Origin: Terana coerulea
Taxonomy: Eukaryota > Basidiomycota > Agaricomycetes > Polyporales > Phanerochaetaceae
Length of the DNA: 15,375 nucleotides
Direction of reading: 5' to 3'
NCBI GenBank assembly: GCA_024811115.1
Contig: JAKOGH010000112.1
Location: 1-15,375 of the forward strand
Shown: one piece after another, positions 1-9,158 of the stretch
Layout of the letters: each line of letters opens with the position of its first letter
How positions within the stretch are numbered: position 1 is the stretch's first letter
Made by a program: the position numbers and the translations under genes
The notes under the pieces: model-generated
Databases searched by the model: none
What the model was told of the DNA's origin: nothing
Seen by the model: only the letters and a program-made list of their open reading frames with translations

Positions 1-279
1 TGGGTGAAGAGTGGGGATAGCCGGTTAGTTGATATTTTCATTGGAGCAGAAGTTATTGTGTATTTGCTGCAAGTCTCTGTTCCCAACTGACGATAAACGA
101 TAACCTAGTGCAATATATTTCCCGATGTACCAGTCTAGTTGTGTTTATATATACTCGCACTGTCCAGATACGTACATACCCTTAGCATTTCCGCAGCTGT
201 ACAATATCATACATCTTCCTTTGGCATGCAAGGTTTTTGGTAACTCGCTGTATGTTCCACCTAGCTATCATCGTTGGTA
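1..279. other. Left-edge non-coding stretch
   Basis: This AT-richer stretch lies downstream of the minus-strand metallopeptidase stop codon and probably contains its 3' UTR. I see no convincing coding signal on either strand: the open frames lack family resemblance and do not continue through plausible splice sites. Confidence 0.5.
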
Positions 280-1100
280 TCATCCTCTGAGTCTCTCCCC
301 TCCCTTGCCCAAATGTTCGCGGTATAGCTTCCAAAGCTTCTTAATCTTTCGCCCAGTCAGCTCCTTGAACAGGTCCTCGTTGTATGGCAGATCCTTCATG
401 TGAAGGTTCAGTTCCGCGACAACGCCGTGGCCATACCTGTCCTCCAGCCAGTCGAGGAAATACCCTGTCGCTTCGTACCCTGCATCCCACTTGTCGCCCT
501 TCCCTTCGACCCAATGTGGCGGTGCGAAGCCAGCTCTGAGCCGCACCCAGTCTATGCCAGGGGACGCACATTAGCTCGAGATGCAAAATATGTACGGTCA
601 AGTGAATGGTGTGTACGCACCTGCCACGCCTTCAGTCAGTCCTCCGGGACAGCTCGCCACATGTGTGCTGGAAGCAGTGCACGACCTCATGCGTGAGCAC
701 ACCGAGGATCTCGTCCTTCGCGCGGTGCGTGTTGTTGTGGATGTGGTCCAGCGAGAAGTGGATCTCCTTGTGAAGGTCCGAGCCAAATGTGTGCGCGACG
801 CCGGGCATGGGGCGGAAGACCAGGGCGATCTTCTCTACACTGCGACAACGCGCATGGTCGCGTTGTGAGCATCGCGAGCAGCATGATGACGAGTGGGGAA
901 CGCACTTGCGGGGAACGGTCTCGAGGGTGTACAGCCAGCAGTACACCGCTACGACCGCGTTTCTGAGGGCGTCGTACGGTCTGACGTTGTCAAAGAGTAG
1001 TTTCGCGCCTGGGTGCGCGAGATCATCCACTCAACGTTAGCGTTGGGATTGGCCAGTTGGCATTCGGGTCGCTTGGTGGTGGTCTGGGTAAGGGTGCCAT
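280..1100 (-). CDS. Zinc metallopeptidase of the basic secretory protein (BSP, PF04450) family, frame-disrupted
   Basis: Predicted peptidase of the plant/bacterial 'basic secretory protein' family. The start ATG at 1100-1098 opens MAPLPRPPPSDPN, followed by the family block DDLAHPGAKLLFDNV and then RPMPGVAHTFGSDLHKEIHF. The zincin motif HEVVH lies at 691-677. The C-terminal half has DWVRLRAGFAPPHW, KWDAGYEATGYFLDWLEDRY and FKELTGRKIKKLW, ending at the TGA at 282-280. Two introns splice in frame: 840-905 (66 bp) and 552-620 (69 bp). The frame breaks twice, near 1031 (before DDLAHPG) and near 650 (between the HEVVH helix and CPGGLTEGVA). Each break is one base extra or two missing. I see no in-frame stop in the homologous frames. 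No signal peptide is visible at this start. The family assignment is strong; whether the gene is functional depends on whether the two breaks are real. Confidence 0.85.
552..620 (-). other. Intron 2 of the BSP-family gene
   Basis: The donor GTGCGT follows GGCAG, and the acceptor CATAG precedes ACTGG. Removal joins EGVA to DWVRLRAG, which matches family expectation. The length of 69 bp is typical of basidiomycetes. The sister intron at 840-905 has donor GTGCGT and acceptor TCGCAG and joins VPR to NVEKIAL. Confidence 0.75.
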
Positions 1101-1580
1101 TTCACGATGCCACTGCCACACCATGCATCTTGCTTCAATTCAATCTCTCTTGCATGTGGGTCTTTATGGAGAATGCATTTGTACCACAGTGGGCGTAATG
1201 ACAATGCGGTTCACTCATGTGGGCTGAAAGGTGTGGGGTGACGGTGTATGCGGAGACAGCGTGTAGTACAAAGCAGAATTAGTGACGAGGGTTCGGCAGA
1301 AAGCAAACCGAATAGTAGGTATAAGTTACATGTAATAATACAATGCTACAACAACAGCGAATGCAAAATATGAGGTGCGATGCTGTGAAAACGAATTGTG
1401 GTGTGCAGCAAATGCGAGATATTGTAGAAGATACACGAAAGTGATCAAGTCCCGAGGCTACCTATAGCGCAGCATAGGTTCTGAAGCCCAAGGTCGTGGT
1501 CAGAACAATTCGATAAAAGAGCGCAGACACTTGAGAGACTCACAAAGCAAGCCAACTCCGAAGATAACCAGGGCAATTCA
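1101..1580. other. Intergenic region between two minus-strand genes
   Basis: This region contains the 3' flank of the bHLH gene and the presumed promoter of the BSP-family gene. It is AT-richer than the coding DNA around it. I see no convincing open frame, RNA gene or strong inverted repeat, and no clear TATA box at the expected place. Confidence 0.5.
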
Positions 1581-2439
1581 TTACTGTGATGAATGGATGC
1601 CAGCCGCCACCTCCACCTTCAAGACTTCGCTGAGTAGCGCCTCTTGTCCTTCTTCCAACCACTGGATATATTCCACAGCCCTGAACAGGATCCCGCTCTT
1701 CCCCTTTGAAACTGCCTGCTCCCTTTCCCGCGTCGCGCCTCTACTTCCACTGCCTTTGGGCCGTCCGCGAGTGGGCATACCCGCTCCGGGCGGAGCACCA
1801 GCAGGTGCGAGCAACGCCGTGAGCTGCACATAGCCGTCTCGGATAGCGTTCCGCCGTTTCTGTTCGGACATAATATGGTTGAGCCGCTTTTGCGGGGTAG
1901 ATAGCAGCTGTTTTGGCTGGGCGTCCTCGACGTCAGGACTGGGTGCAGATAGGGCAGTAGGAATGGAGGGGTGGTTACGGCGGACGAGCGACGGCCTGAG
2001 CGAGCGGGTCGGGCAGGCCTGGTTGGCTTTGTTCTTTCCACCGATGGTGAAGCAGAAGCTACACTGCCGCGCGATATCCCTTTGCCTTTATCTGACAGAG
2101 ACATGGCAAGTGCACTGTGCAATGTCATCGGTGCGCTATGCGGTGGCAGATCATGGTGCAAGCCCAAAGCGAGGTCGGGAGAGTGGCTTTCGAGTTGGCT
2201 GTCTAGCGTAGCAGAGGGATAGTCTATGGCGTTCTGCACCTCTGCTTCCAGATCCCATCCGAAGTTGTCAAGAAAGCCAAGAAGGTCGGTAGTCTCGGAG
2301 GGCGAGAAAAGGTCTGCAGACGAGGGCAGCGGCGGTGGGCTGGGAAATATGGTGGGTATTGCGGGATCGAATGCATAAGTAAAGTCTTCGTAGGAGACTG
2401 GGGCTGTATAGGCTCGTTCATGGCATCGAGCAGCGACAT
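1581..2439 (-). CDS. Basic helix-loop-helix transcription factor, frame-disrupted
   Basis: Nuclear DNA-binding regulator. The C-terminal part carries the basic region NHIMSEQKRRNAIRDGY (Glu and Arg-Arg in the E-box-reading positions), helix 1, a long loop of about 40 residues, and helix 2 KSGILFRAVEYIQWLEEGQ, ending at the TGA at 1583-1581. The loop holds TRGRPKGSGSRG, an AT-hook-like core. The N-terminal part is acidic and Ser/Pro-rich, for example TDLLGFLDNFGWDLEAEV, and resembles an activation region. The chosen start is the ATG at 2439 (MSLLDAMNEPIQP); the long middle frame has no usable ATG of its own near its 5' end. Joining start to middle needs a frame change near 2395, and joining middle to bHLH needs another near 1945. 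No intron fits either place. Domain identity is secure; the exact N-terminus is not. Confidence 0.8.
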
Positions 2440-2688
2440 GGATGAGCGAATGCAAGTCCCGCGACTTGCCAGCGACCGGCTACGTTACCAGTCCCGATTG
2501 AGCCGGGCGTTGCGGCAACGGGCCGAGGCCGCCGAGTCCGGACTACCGGACGAATGAGATCTTCCCAGGCTTGTTTGGCCGTGGTATAAAGCGCTTTGCC
2601 CGCCGTAGCTCCCGAGTTTACGGCCTTGCCCGCCCCCGCTCTCCGACTGCCCGTCCCCTCCGTCATCACCTCCGTTATCCTCAGCCAA
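2440..2688. promoter_or_regulatory. Divergent promoter between bHLH and Zn2Cys6 genes
   Basis: About 250 bp separate the two divergent start codons. On the plus strand a TATA-like TATAAA lies at 2585-2590, roughly 100 bp before the Zn2Cys6 ATG. Upstream of it is a palindrome TCCGGACTACCGGA at 2537-2550, containing CGG-N4-CCG. Another short palindrome CGTTG-CGG-CAACG lies at 2508-2520. CGG triplets are the usual half-sites of Zn2Cys6 proteins, so autoregulation is possible, but this is inference only. Confidence 0.5.
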
Positions 2689-3669
2689 ATGTCGGCTCTG
2701 AACACACCCGGCCAGGACGACGGCCTGCAGCCGCATCCGCAGGCTCAGGACCCGCAACACCTCCAGGTCCACCAGCAACAGCAGCAGCAGTTGCCAGATG
2801 GCCTCCAGCAAAGCATGCACAACGGCGAGACCGACACCCCTCCCATATCCGAGGGCACCAGAAAACGTGAGCACTCCCGGACGCAATCTCATCTCACAAA
2901 CGGCTAATTTGATCTCGGCACGCTCTCAGCCAAGGCCCCTCTGTCCGGAGAGCGTGTGCCGCTTGTCACTCCGGCAAGACTCGCTGCAGCGAGGTCCTTC
3001 CTTGTCAGGTAAGCCCTCCCGCTTCGCTCGCCGCCGTCATCTTGTGTGTCCATATGTGTCTGATGTGTGGCCCGGCAGAGCTGTCTAAAGCGTGGTCTTG
3101 GCCAAACGTGTGCCTACCCAGATCCTGACGCGGATCCGTCACAAAATCCCAACACCGGTGAGTCCTGTGCCTCGAGTACGGAGGCCAGTCACTCAAAGTC
3201 ATGTCCAGCCGCACAACCGCAGGTCGCGTACCCGCCGATGCCAGGCTACCCACCACCAATGCATTCACTTGCACAGTCAGCTTATTACGACTACAGTACT
3301 TTCCCTGCCACTGCGCCGTCGACAGCTCCGGGCCCGACATCCCCAAGCGCCGGCGCATCCACATCTACATTCAGACCAAATAAACGCCCTCGTAACCTCA
3401 CTGAAGAGGAGGCTGCCGCTATCACACGTAACTTCCAGAGAGGGGCGTTTTTCATCGGACAAAGTGAACCTGTCAGAATAGACCCTCGGCTAGCGGTCAG
3501 GTTGACCCTCGCGGAGGGTGACCAGGTTCATTTCTTGATTGGGAGACCGCCTACCAGCCCATCGTTTGAGGCTGGACTGTCGAACACACGTGTAAGAGGG
3601 TGCTGGAACACCGAGATGTGCTGGGAAATGCTGCTTCTAAACCTGCTTTTTCTAAAGTGCTGTTGCTAG
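2689..3669 (+). CDS. Short Zn2Cys6 (Gal4-type) transcription factor
   Basis: Fungal binuclear zinc-cluster regulator. The start ATG at 2689 gives MSALNTPGQDDG, then a Gln-rich run (VHQQQQQQLPDG). The cluster RRACAACHSGKTRCSEVLPC, continued by QSCLKRGLGQTCAYPDPD, has spacing C-x2-C-x6-C-x5-C-x2-C-x8-C. Exons fit 2689-2866, 2935-3008, 3079-3157 and 3209-3669. Introns are 2867-2934 (GTGAGC..AAG), 3009-3078 (GTAAGC..CAG) and an optional in-frame 51-bp intron 3158-3208 (GTGAGT..CAG). The product is about 263 residues, or 280 if the last intron is kept. The tail has Pro/Tyr-rich sequence, then NLTEEEAAAITRNFQRGAFF, ending at TAG. It is far shorter than typical family members and I see no fungal-specific middle homology region. 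This is the only gene in the window that reads without a frame break. Confidence 0.85.
3009..3078 (+). other. Intron splitting the Zn2Cys6 cluster
   Basis: Donor CAG|GTAAGC and acceptor GGCAG|AGC give a 70-bp intron between the fourth and fifth cysteines of the zinc cluster. Splicing is phase 0 and keeps the cysteine spacing, which confirms the exon structure. Confidence 0.85.
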
Positions 3670-3873
3670 TGGACTTCGACTATTATGATTATTGTATCCT
3701 GCCCTTAGCCAATGTATCTATATTGCATACTGGTCCTAGTATTTACCGCTCTAGATCTCTAGCTCGGCGCGATTCAACTCGGCAACCTGTCGAAGCAACA
3801 AGTGGGGTATATATGTGCCTTCTTGTGTCAAGCATGAAGGGATACCCGCTGGCGGATTGCCTCATATCGAATG

Positions 3874-3915
3874 ATCATGCTCGTTTGTGATTGATGGCTC
3901 ACGAACGAGCATGAT
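3874..3915. repeat. Inverted repeat / 17-bp-stem hairpin
   Basis: ATCATGCTCGTT at 3874-3885 is exactly complementary to AACGAGCATGAT at 3904-3915. After one T/G wobble position the stem continues with GTGA (3887-3890) pairing TCAC (3899-3902). An 8-nt loop remains. It lies about 200 bp past the Zn2Cys6 stop codon. Confidence 0.8.
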
Positions 3916-4231
3916 TGATGGTGGCTCGGCCATCACCGGCTTGCCCCATATATGCGACGCCTTTGACGCCTTCACTGCCTCTTACCCTCATGCCCTCTGC
4001 CATGACTGTTTCTCATTCCCTCGCTGTGCTCCCTGCCGTGTGTGTCTACGCCGCCGGCCGCCGCCCCACAACGTACAATCCGTTCTCCTATTCTTCCCCG
4101 TGGTCCCCTGCACCCTCTACAACGGGCTCGTCAGCCGTCTGACTTCGCCGTCTTCTCTATCTCAATATCCCCAGTATCTCCCATCCTTCGGTTATTCGCC
4201 ACACACCTCATGTCACGAAGCTTCGTAGCTA

Positions 4232-4270
4232 CGCCATCCTCCAATGCCACATAATCCACCAATGCCACGT
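4232..4270. repeat. Short direct repeat CCAATGCCAC
   Basis: Two copies of CCAATGCCAC lie about 20 bp apart; the second runs into CCACGTCACG, which contains a CGTCA element resembling bZIP sites. It could be upstream control sequence for the fragmentary gene that follows, but the motif is short. Confidence 0.4.
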
Positions 4271-4499
4271 CACGCATGCGCCCTCTGTTGGATCGGGCTG
4301 GACGAATCGGTATGTTACATCACTCTCCATCTCGCTACGACTACAAGCTCAGCTATTGCCCTACATGGTTTATAGTGCTCTCCTCTGTATACTTAGTGGC
4401 GGAAGAGCACGCGCCGGGCAATAGGATCAGCGAACGGCATCAGAAGGGGCCGAGCGAAGGTGTGGGTGCAAGAGAGCCGAGGGCCAGGGCAGAGCGAAC

Positions 4500-5335
4500 T
4501 GAGGTTTGCGCTTCGGAAGGCAAGGGCAGCATGCCGAGCCTTGTGAAGTACACTGTGCTGTGCGCGATCCTGGAGCAGGGCCAGGCAGCAGCAGTATTGC
4601 ATGCCAGCGCCGCTCGCCGCGACGAGCTCCGCCGTCACCAGCACCTCTTCAGCAGACGACTCCGACTCGCCCGGTCCACCGGCCTCTGACGGCGATGAGC
4701 CCCTGGACGCCACAACCAGTCGCAAGCAAACCAAGAATGGCAACTGACGTGCCCCCTGCCCCTGCCCAACAACCACCTCAACCAGGACCTTGAACCCGCC
4801 CCCGCTTCTACAAAGCCCATACCCACCATAGACGAGTCTGGAATCCACGGGTAGCTAGCCAGGAGATCGAAGCGATGACCGAGCCTGAGCGCCGCTCTGC
4901 CCTCCCTGGATTTACCGGCCTAGGAGAATTTGACCGCAAGCGAGAGCACAATGTAGCACGCAACCGCCGCTATGAACGTCGCATTCCGGAAGACCTCAAC
5001 CAAATGGCGGGACCCCTGCTCCTCCGCCTGCCTCGTCAGTGCATTCAGATCCATTGCCGCCGCCACCTGCTTTACCTTCACGCCCCTGACACGCCGCCGC
5101 CCGGCTCTCCTCTGTGTCCAGATACGCCGCTATCGCCCGCGATTTCCTTTAAGCGCCTGGCCACTCTGCCGCCGCCCGCTCTCCTCTACGCCCCGACAGC
5201 CGCCGCCTGGCTCTCTCTTGCGCCTGACACACCGCCGCCCTCCCGCCTCTCCTGTGCCCCGATATGCCGCCGCCACCCGCCCTATTCACTCATGCGGCGT
5301 GGGCAGGCGCACTGCTGTGTGAAAGACGAGTAGTC
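4500..5335 (+). CDS. Fragmentary unrecognised coding region with DTPPP repeats
   Basis: I do not recognise this protein. Three segments look coding but lie in different frames. The first is a Ser/Asp-rich stretch near 4630-4730 (SSADDSDSPGPPASDGDEP). The second, near 4795-5000, is VASQEIEAMTEPERRSALPG followed by FTGLGEFDRKREHNVARNRR, a charged and probably helical segment. The third is a Pro-rich tail (APDTPPPGSPLCPDTPLSP) over a degenerate DNA repeat, ending at the TAG near 5331. The segments could be exons or one exon split by frame changes; I found no clean splice pairs. No catalytic motif is visible. The boundaries are approximate, and the fragment could be an eroded gene or part of an uncharacterised repeat. 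Confidence 0.3.
5085..5290 (+). repeat. Degenerate GC-rich tandem repeat (about 33-39 bp unit)
   Basis: About six imperfect units start with GA(C/T)AC-CCGCCGCC-like sequence followed by a CTCTCCT-rich segment. Translated in one frame the units give DTPPP-x-SPLCP-type peptides. Unit lengths vary by a few bases, so the frame drifts between units. Copy number is likely to be unstable. Confidence 0.6.
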
Positions 5336-5947
5336 CGCCTCTCCATGTACGTGATGTATGCCTTTGTAACTGGTCTCGGTGTGCTTACACGTCACGGCAG
5401 GTGCTAATGTTCAGGTTGCCGACGACTTTGCCGACCTGGGCCCAAGCCTGTCTGCCTCATACCTACTGCCAACTGCGACAATGAGTCTGCGCTGCTGATG
5501 TTGTGCCGGCAGTCATGAATATGTGAACTGGCCTCCTTGAGTCATCGCCCAGCTTGTTGCCCAACCTCCCGCTTCGCCGATGCTCATCCTGGCCCCCATT
5601 GGCCGTCGTGGCTTCCTCGGGACGTCTCAAGGCAACTCGGAGATCGGCCGTTCGCGAACGTGCTCTTGGCGAAGCGCTTGAATGGCGGCTTTGGGTTGGA
5701 AGGGTCCTTCGCCATGGACCTCAAGTGTGGCCAGCCAATGACCGCGGTTGCTGTTGATATTGGGTATCCATCCAAGATCCTTGTTGTGCAACTGTGTTGT
5801 GTCTATCACTCGTTATTCATGGAGTAATATAGAAATGCATCTAATATATTGCATTTATGTGTCAAATATGTTTGCTCTACGTAAAGTTGACTACAAGTTG
5901 ACGGAGTTGCATGCGGCGGCCTGCAGGTAGATGCATGGTATGTTCAA
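5336..5947. other. Region without a supported gene
   Basis: One short stretch (5416-5500, VADDFADLGPSLSASYLLP) could be an exon after a CAG acceptor, but it has no partner. Overlapping open frames on both strands at 5537-5827 cannot be told apart by composition, and I recognise neither. The end of the region (5820-5900) is AT-rich. Confidence 0.4.
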
Positions 5948-5999
5948 CATGGTGGTGAGTGCTTTGCTCCTTGAGCACTCACGCATCAAGTCCACCATG
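5948..5999. repeat. Interrupted inverted repeat spanning the KDZ start codon
   Basis: CATGGTGG (5948-5955) pairs with CCACCATG (5992-5999), and TGAGTGCT (5956-5963) pairs with AGCACTCA (5974-5981), with a 10-nt bulge on the right arm (5982-5991) and a 10-nt loop. The right arm contains the Kozak-like CCACCATG proposed as the transposase start. Confidence 0.7.
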
Positions 6000-8900
6000 C
6001 AGAATTCACCTATAGATGACAATGGCACCCTTAAGCCTTCAGGTGCTCAACCGGCCTTGCATGCGTTAGCATCAAGTCAACCTAACGAATTGAACATCAC
6101 CTCGTCGTGCGGGCTCTGAGACCAGACAAGACGGCGCTGGCGGCCGCCTTAAGCTTCACAAATCCCAGAGAGCCCCTTTACCCCCAGGCTCGAGTCGCGC
6201 AGATGATATCACCGCACGACTAGTTTTTCACAGGACTGGTGTCGAGTCTCACGCTTCAAAGTCGACGGCGAAAGCGCAGCAACCTCACCCAAGTCCGACG
6301 GCTGTATCCCAGTCCACCCCAACTGGCTTTGATGTGGCAGCGTCAGTCGACGCAATTCCAGATATTTTTGCTCTATGGGACGCCTTGGGCAGAGACCTCG
6401 ATGCAGGTGCTGCAATGGACACACAAAATCTTCCTTCACGGGCCGGTACAGCGTCGTCCGAAGTACATCCATACCAACCGGCTACTGCGGCTGTCAACGG
6501 GCCCTCTGTGCTACCCTCTACCGTATGCGACGCCAGCAATGCTGTAATTGGATTCGAGTTTGCTGCGACCGCAGGCTCTTCCGATTTATCCTTGGAGATA
6601 TCTCCTGGCTTAAGGCTTACGTTCGGGCGCACCTGCTGATGGAGATTTGGATCCACGGCAAGGTGTAGACGAAGATGATAGATACTGGTATGCACTACAA
6701 GAAACGGGTGCTGCCTTTCGTCTCGACGACTTCCAATACATTCTTCAAGATTGGGATTCTAAGGCCGGCGTGCTAAAGGTGTGTCCGCAGCCCAAATAGT
6801 GTGTAAGCATTCATCTGATATAATTCCGTATACAGACTGGGACCTACTATCACGTCAACTGGCTTCCGCGGGATGAGATGACTTACGGCGTTTAGTGTGC
6901 GTGCGCACATTGGAAAGTCAATTCGACGTGCATACACCATCGAAGTTCTTTTCCAACACTTGGTCGAGTTTGCTAATCTCGTCCCCGTGGCACCCAGCGC
7001 CATTGCAACCATGTGTTCTCTTTCACTCGACTCCCTTCCGAGAATCCTTCCTATTTTCCTGTGTCTCCTCTGTTGGGCGGTATGAATCGGGCAAGCGCGC
7101 TATTGTCTCCTACCAACGTGATGGTCGCTGGCACTGTCAGTCATGTGGCTACACTCTGTCATGCAAGCACTCGCCGCATGCAAAGCAACTTGCCTCAGAC
7201 GTTGGCCTTATCACTCCTAGTGGACACGATCGCGATACCGGTCACACGACGTGTAGCTCTGACAGCCACCAGGATCATGAAGAGACTACACTGCTTTTGC
7301 AGGCAGGTAGCCATTGTGATGACGCATATGATAGAGCGGTTTCCTACTTGCCTGTTCAACCTCCACGGTGGTGCGTTTCAGAGGAGTCAGCGTTCTCGGC
7401 ACCCAAAATTAAGAATGACGAGATAGCGCACTTTGGTCTGGATGACTCAGCTTGTTGCCGCTGTGGTATGCAAATAACAGCCGAAGGTTTAACAAGTGGG
7501 CCACAGTTCGCACGGGAGGCAACCGTTTACGGATTGACAGCAAGCCGTACCGTTTCCATCGATTTGGCCGTATGCGCATCTTGCAAGAACTCTCAACGCC
7601 TCTTAGGACCCGACTTGGGCAGATACGGCCTATTTAACTGGAATAACACCATGATTTTCACACACGAGTTGCTGAATGCATACACCAATGCCTATATCGG
7701 CTTCCGAGACGCCTTTTTCTGCGTTTTGTACAACGATCCGCCGAGCCTATCAGGAGGAGTCGTTCGAGACGAAGCTTTGCTCCGATGACACCTTCGTAAG
7801 GGTTTGGTTTGCGTTCGTGCAGTTGCAAGCATTGGATAGCGGAATGGCATGCTCAACATGCGGGTCAGCCCCTGATGTTGTCATTGTCGACGGTGTAAGC
7901 CTCGCAACTCATATTTGAAGCTGGTGACTTCTATGCGGCCGCCTACGACAACAGACCAGTCAAGTCAGCGTATCGAGTCTATCTCAACATACAAAGCGCG
8001 CCGACTTGCTGCGATTCCTGAGCCGAGTATTTGCGCCACTGCTGTTTGCCTTATTGAAGAGACTTCGCACAGTACCGGGGCATCTACGGCCTACTATTTG
8101 CCCATTGCAGCCGATAAGGTTGTTGCGTTCGGTCACCAATATCCGGAGTACGCTTCCTTTCTCAGCATGTTGACCATAGCAGGTCAATCCGCATCACGAC
8201 ACTACTCTACATATCGACGTCTAGCACAGCAAATAGCTGCGCCTGACATTGTTCTGCAGCTGGTGCCCTTCAACGCAATTCAACCACTCGCGCGAGCTTT
8301 TCAAACGGCGTCGGAGCCGCCTCTTTGGATTCAAGCTCGATGCCCAGCTATTGGGGCAGTAATCAATAGCCATCGCAGCGAGGGGTCAAGTTTACCAGCA
8401 GAAGTACGAAGTGTAGCAGGATGGTTAGCCGACCGTGCTGAGGAGGTGTTCACTCGGCTAGCCCAGCACGAACCTTCTCCGATTCACACCGATTTACAAC
8501 AGCAACCGTGGCAGTTAACTGGAACTTGTTACGGAATGCGCGCTGTTCGAGAGCTGGCGCGTCTACCCTCTTCTCAAGCACGACAGCGCAACCAATCGAC
8601 CATGACGGCAGAGCAGATGGGCGATTGTAACAAGTCTTCAAAACATATTCGAAGAACAGTCTTGCTGGCGGTATTTTTGTACTGTGGTGTCGACATTCGA
8701 TCTGCCTTGGCTTCCACTCAATTCCTATTGCCGAAGGTCGTAATGACGTCTTCTCTGTGATTTACACTCGCTTTCCCACAGCACCAAAGATCATTGTCTA
8801 CGACTTTGCCTGTCAACTTGCCCCGTATTGCCTTGTTCGAGAAGCGAAGTATTTTCGGGATACAAGATTCCTCATTGACGAGATGCATGCTCATGACCAC

Positions 8901-9158
8901 ACAAAATGTGGACAGGCATGCTTTGCGAGCAATGCGATGCGATACGATGACTTAGTTCGCGCCGCCAACACTAGTGCAGCCGAATGCGGAAATAAGGGAT
9001 TAAAACGTATACGCAAAAGTGTCAGCTTTATGATCTATCGTCATGCCGTCTGCTATACCAAGGTGTTTTTGGATGTATGGAATCGTGCTATTATTAACCG
9101 CATGCGCCCGGACGTAGCTACATGGCAGAGATGTACTCGTAAACTAGTCACTACTTAG
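5997..9158 (+). CDS. KDZ-family DNA transposase with SWIM and cysteine-cluster domains, frame-disrupted
   Basis: DDE-type DNA transposase of the Kyakuja-Dileera-Zisupton class. The proposed start, CCACCATG at 5997, opens MQNSPIDDNGTLKPSG. In order: a variable Ser/Pro N-terminus; DDRYWYALQETGAAF before an intron at 6779-6835; the SWIM-type finger CACAHWKVNSTCIH (6896-6937, C-x-C-x8-C-x-H); a cluster in GRWHCQSCGYTLSCKHSPH; a CxC-type block around CCRCGM and GLFNWNNTMIFTHELLNAYT; then the catalytic core. The catalytic acids are Asp in VIVDGV (7889), Asp in YDFACQL (8802) and Glu in AAECGNKGLKRI (8982). Frame changes are needed near 6097, 6620, 6945, 7695, 7903 and 8640, and a TAG interrupts the frame at 6893. 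The exact Pfam CxC cluster types (probably among CxC4-CxC6) need a profile search. As read it encodes no intact protein, yet all catalytic residues remain. Confidence 0.8.
6779..6835 (+). other. Intron in the KDZ transposase gene
   Basis: Donor AAAG|GTGTGT and acceptor TATACAG|ACT give a 57-bp intron. Splicing joins KAGVLK to TGTYYHVNWLPRDEMTYG in the same frame, which supports one continuous transposase gene through this region. Confidence 0.7.

Larger units (their letters stand above)
3670..4499. other. Long intergenic stretch without a convincing gene
   Basis: This region holds the 3' flank of the Zn2Cys6 gene, a strong hairpin at 3874-3915, and a direct repeat of CCAATGCCAC near 4232-4270. 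Open frames here are low-complexity and have no recognisable domain. I cannot support a gene on either strand. Confidence 0.45.

Noticed and set aside
125..403. Plus-strand open frame of about 92 codons
   Set aside because: It overlaps the minus-strand BSP C-terminal exon, which has clear homology; its product is low-complexity with no domain.
4393..4848. Minus-strand open frame of about 150 codons opposite the acidic plus-strand segment
   Set aside because: It is a long frame in GC-rich DNA, but its product has no recognisable motif and the plus-strand reading (Ser/Asp-rich, then charged helix) looks more protein-like.
5537..5827. Overlapping plus and minus open frames
   Set aside because: Neither strand gives a recognisable domain or splice context, and they contradict each other.
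6893..6895. RIP or other C-to-T hypermutation as the cause of gene disruption
   Set aside because: Nonsense codons are rare and coding motifs are not AT-skewed; indels dominate.
7895..7920. Intron GTAAGC..AAG in the transposase after VDG
   Set aside because: It would be only 26 bp, below any plausible fungal intron length; a frame change near 7903 explains the join better.
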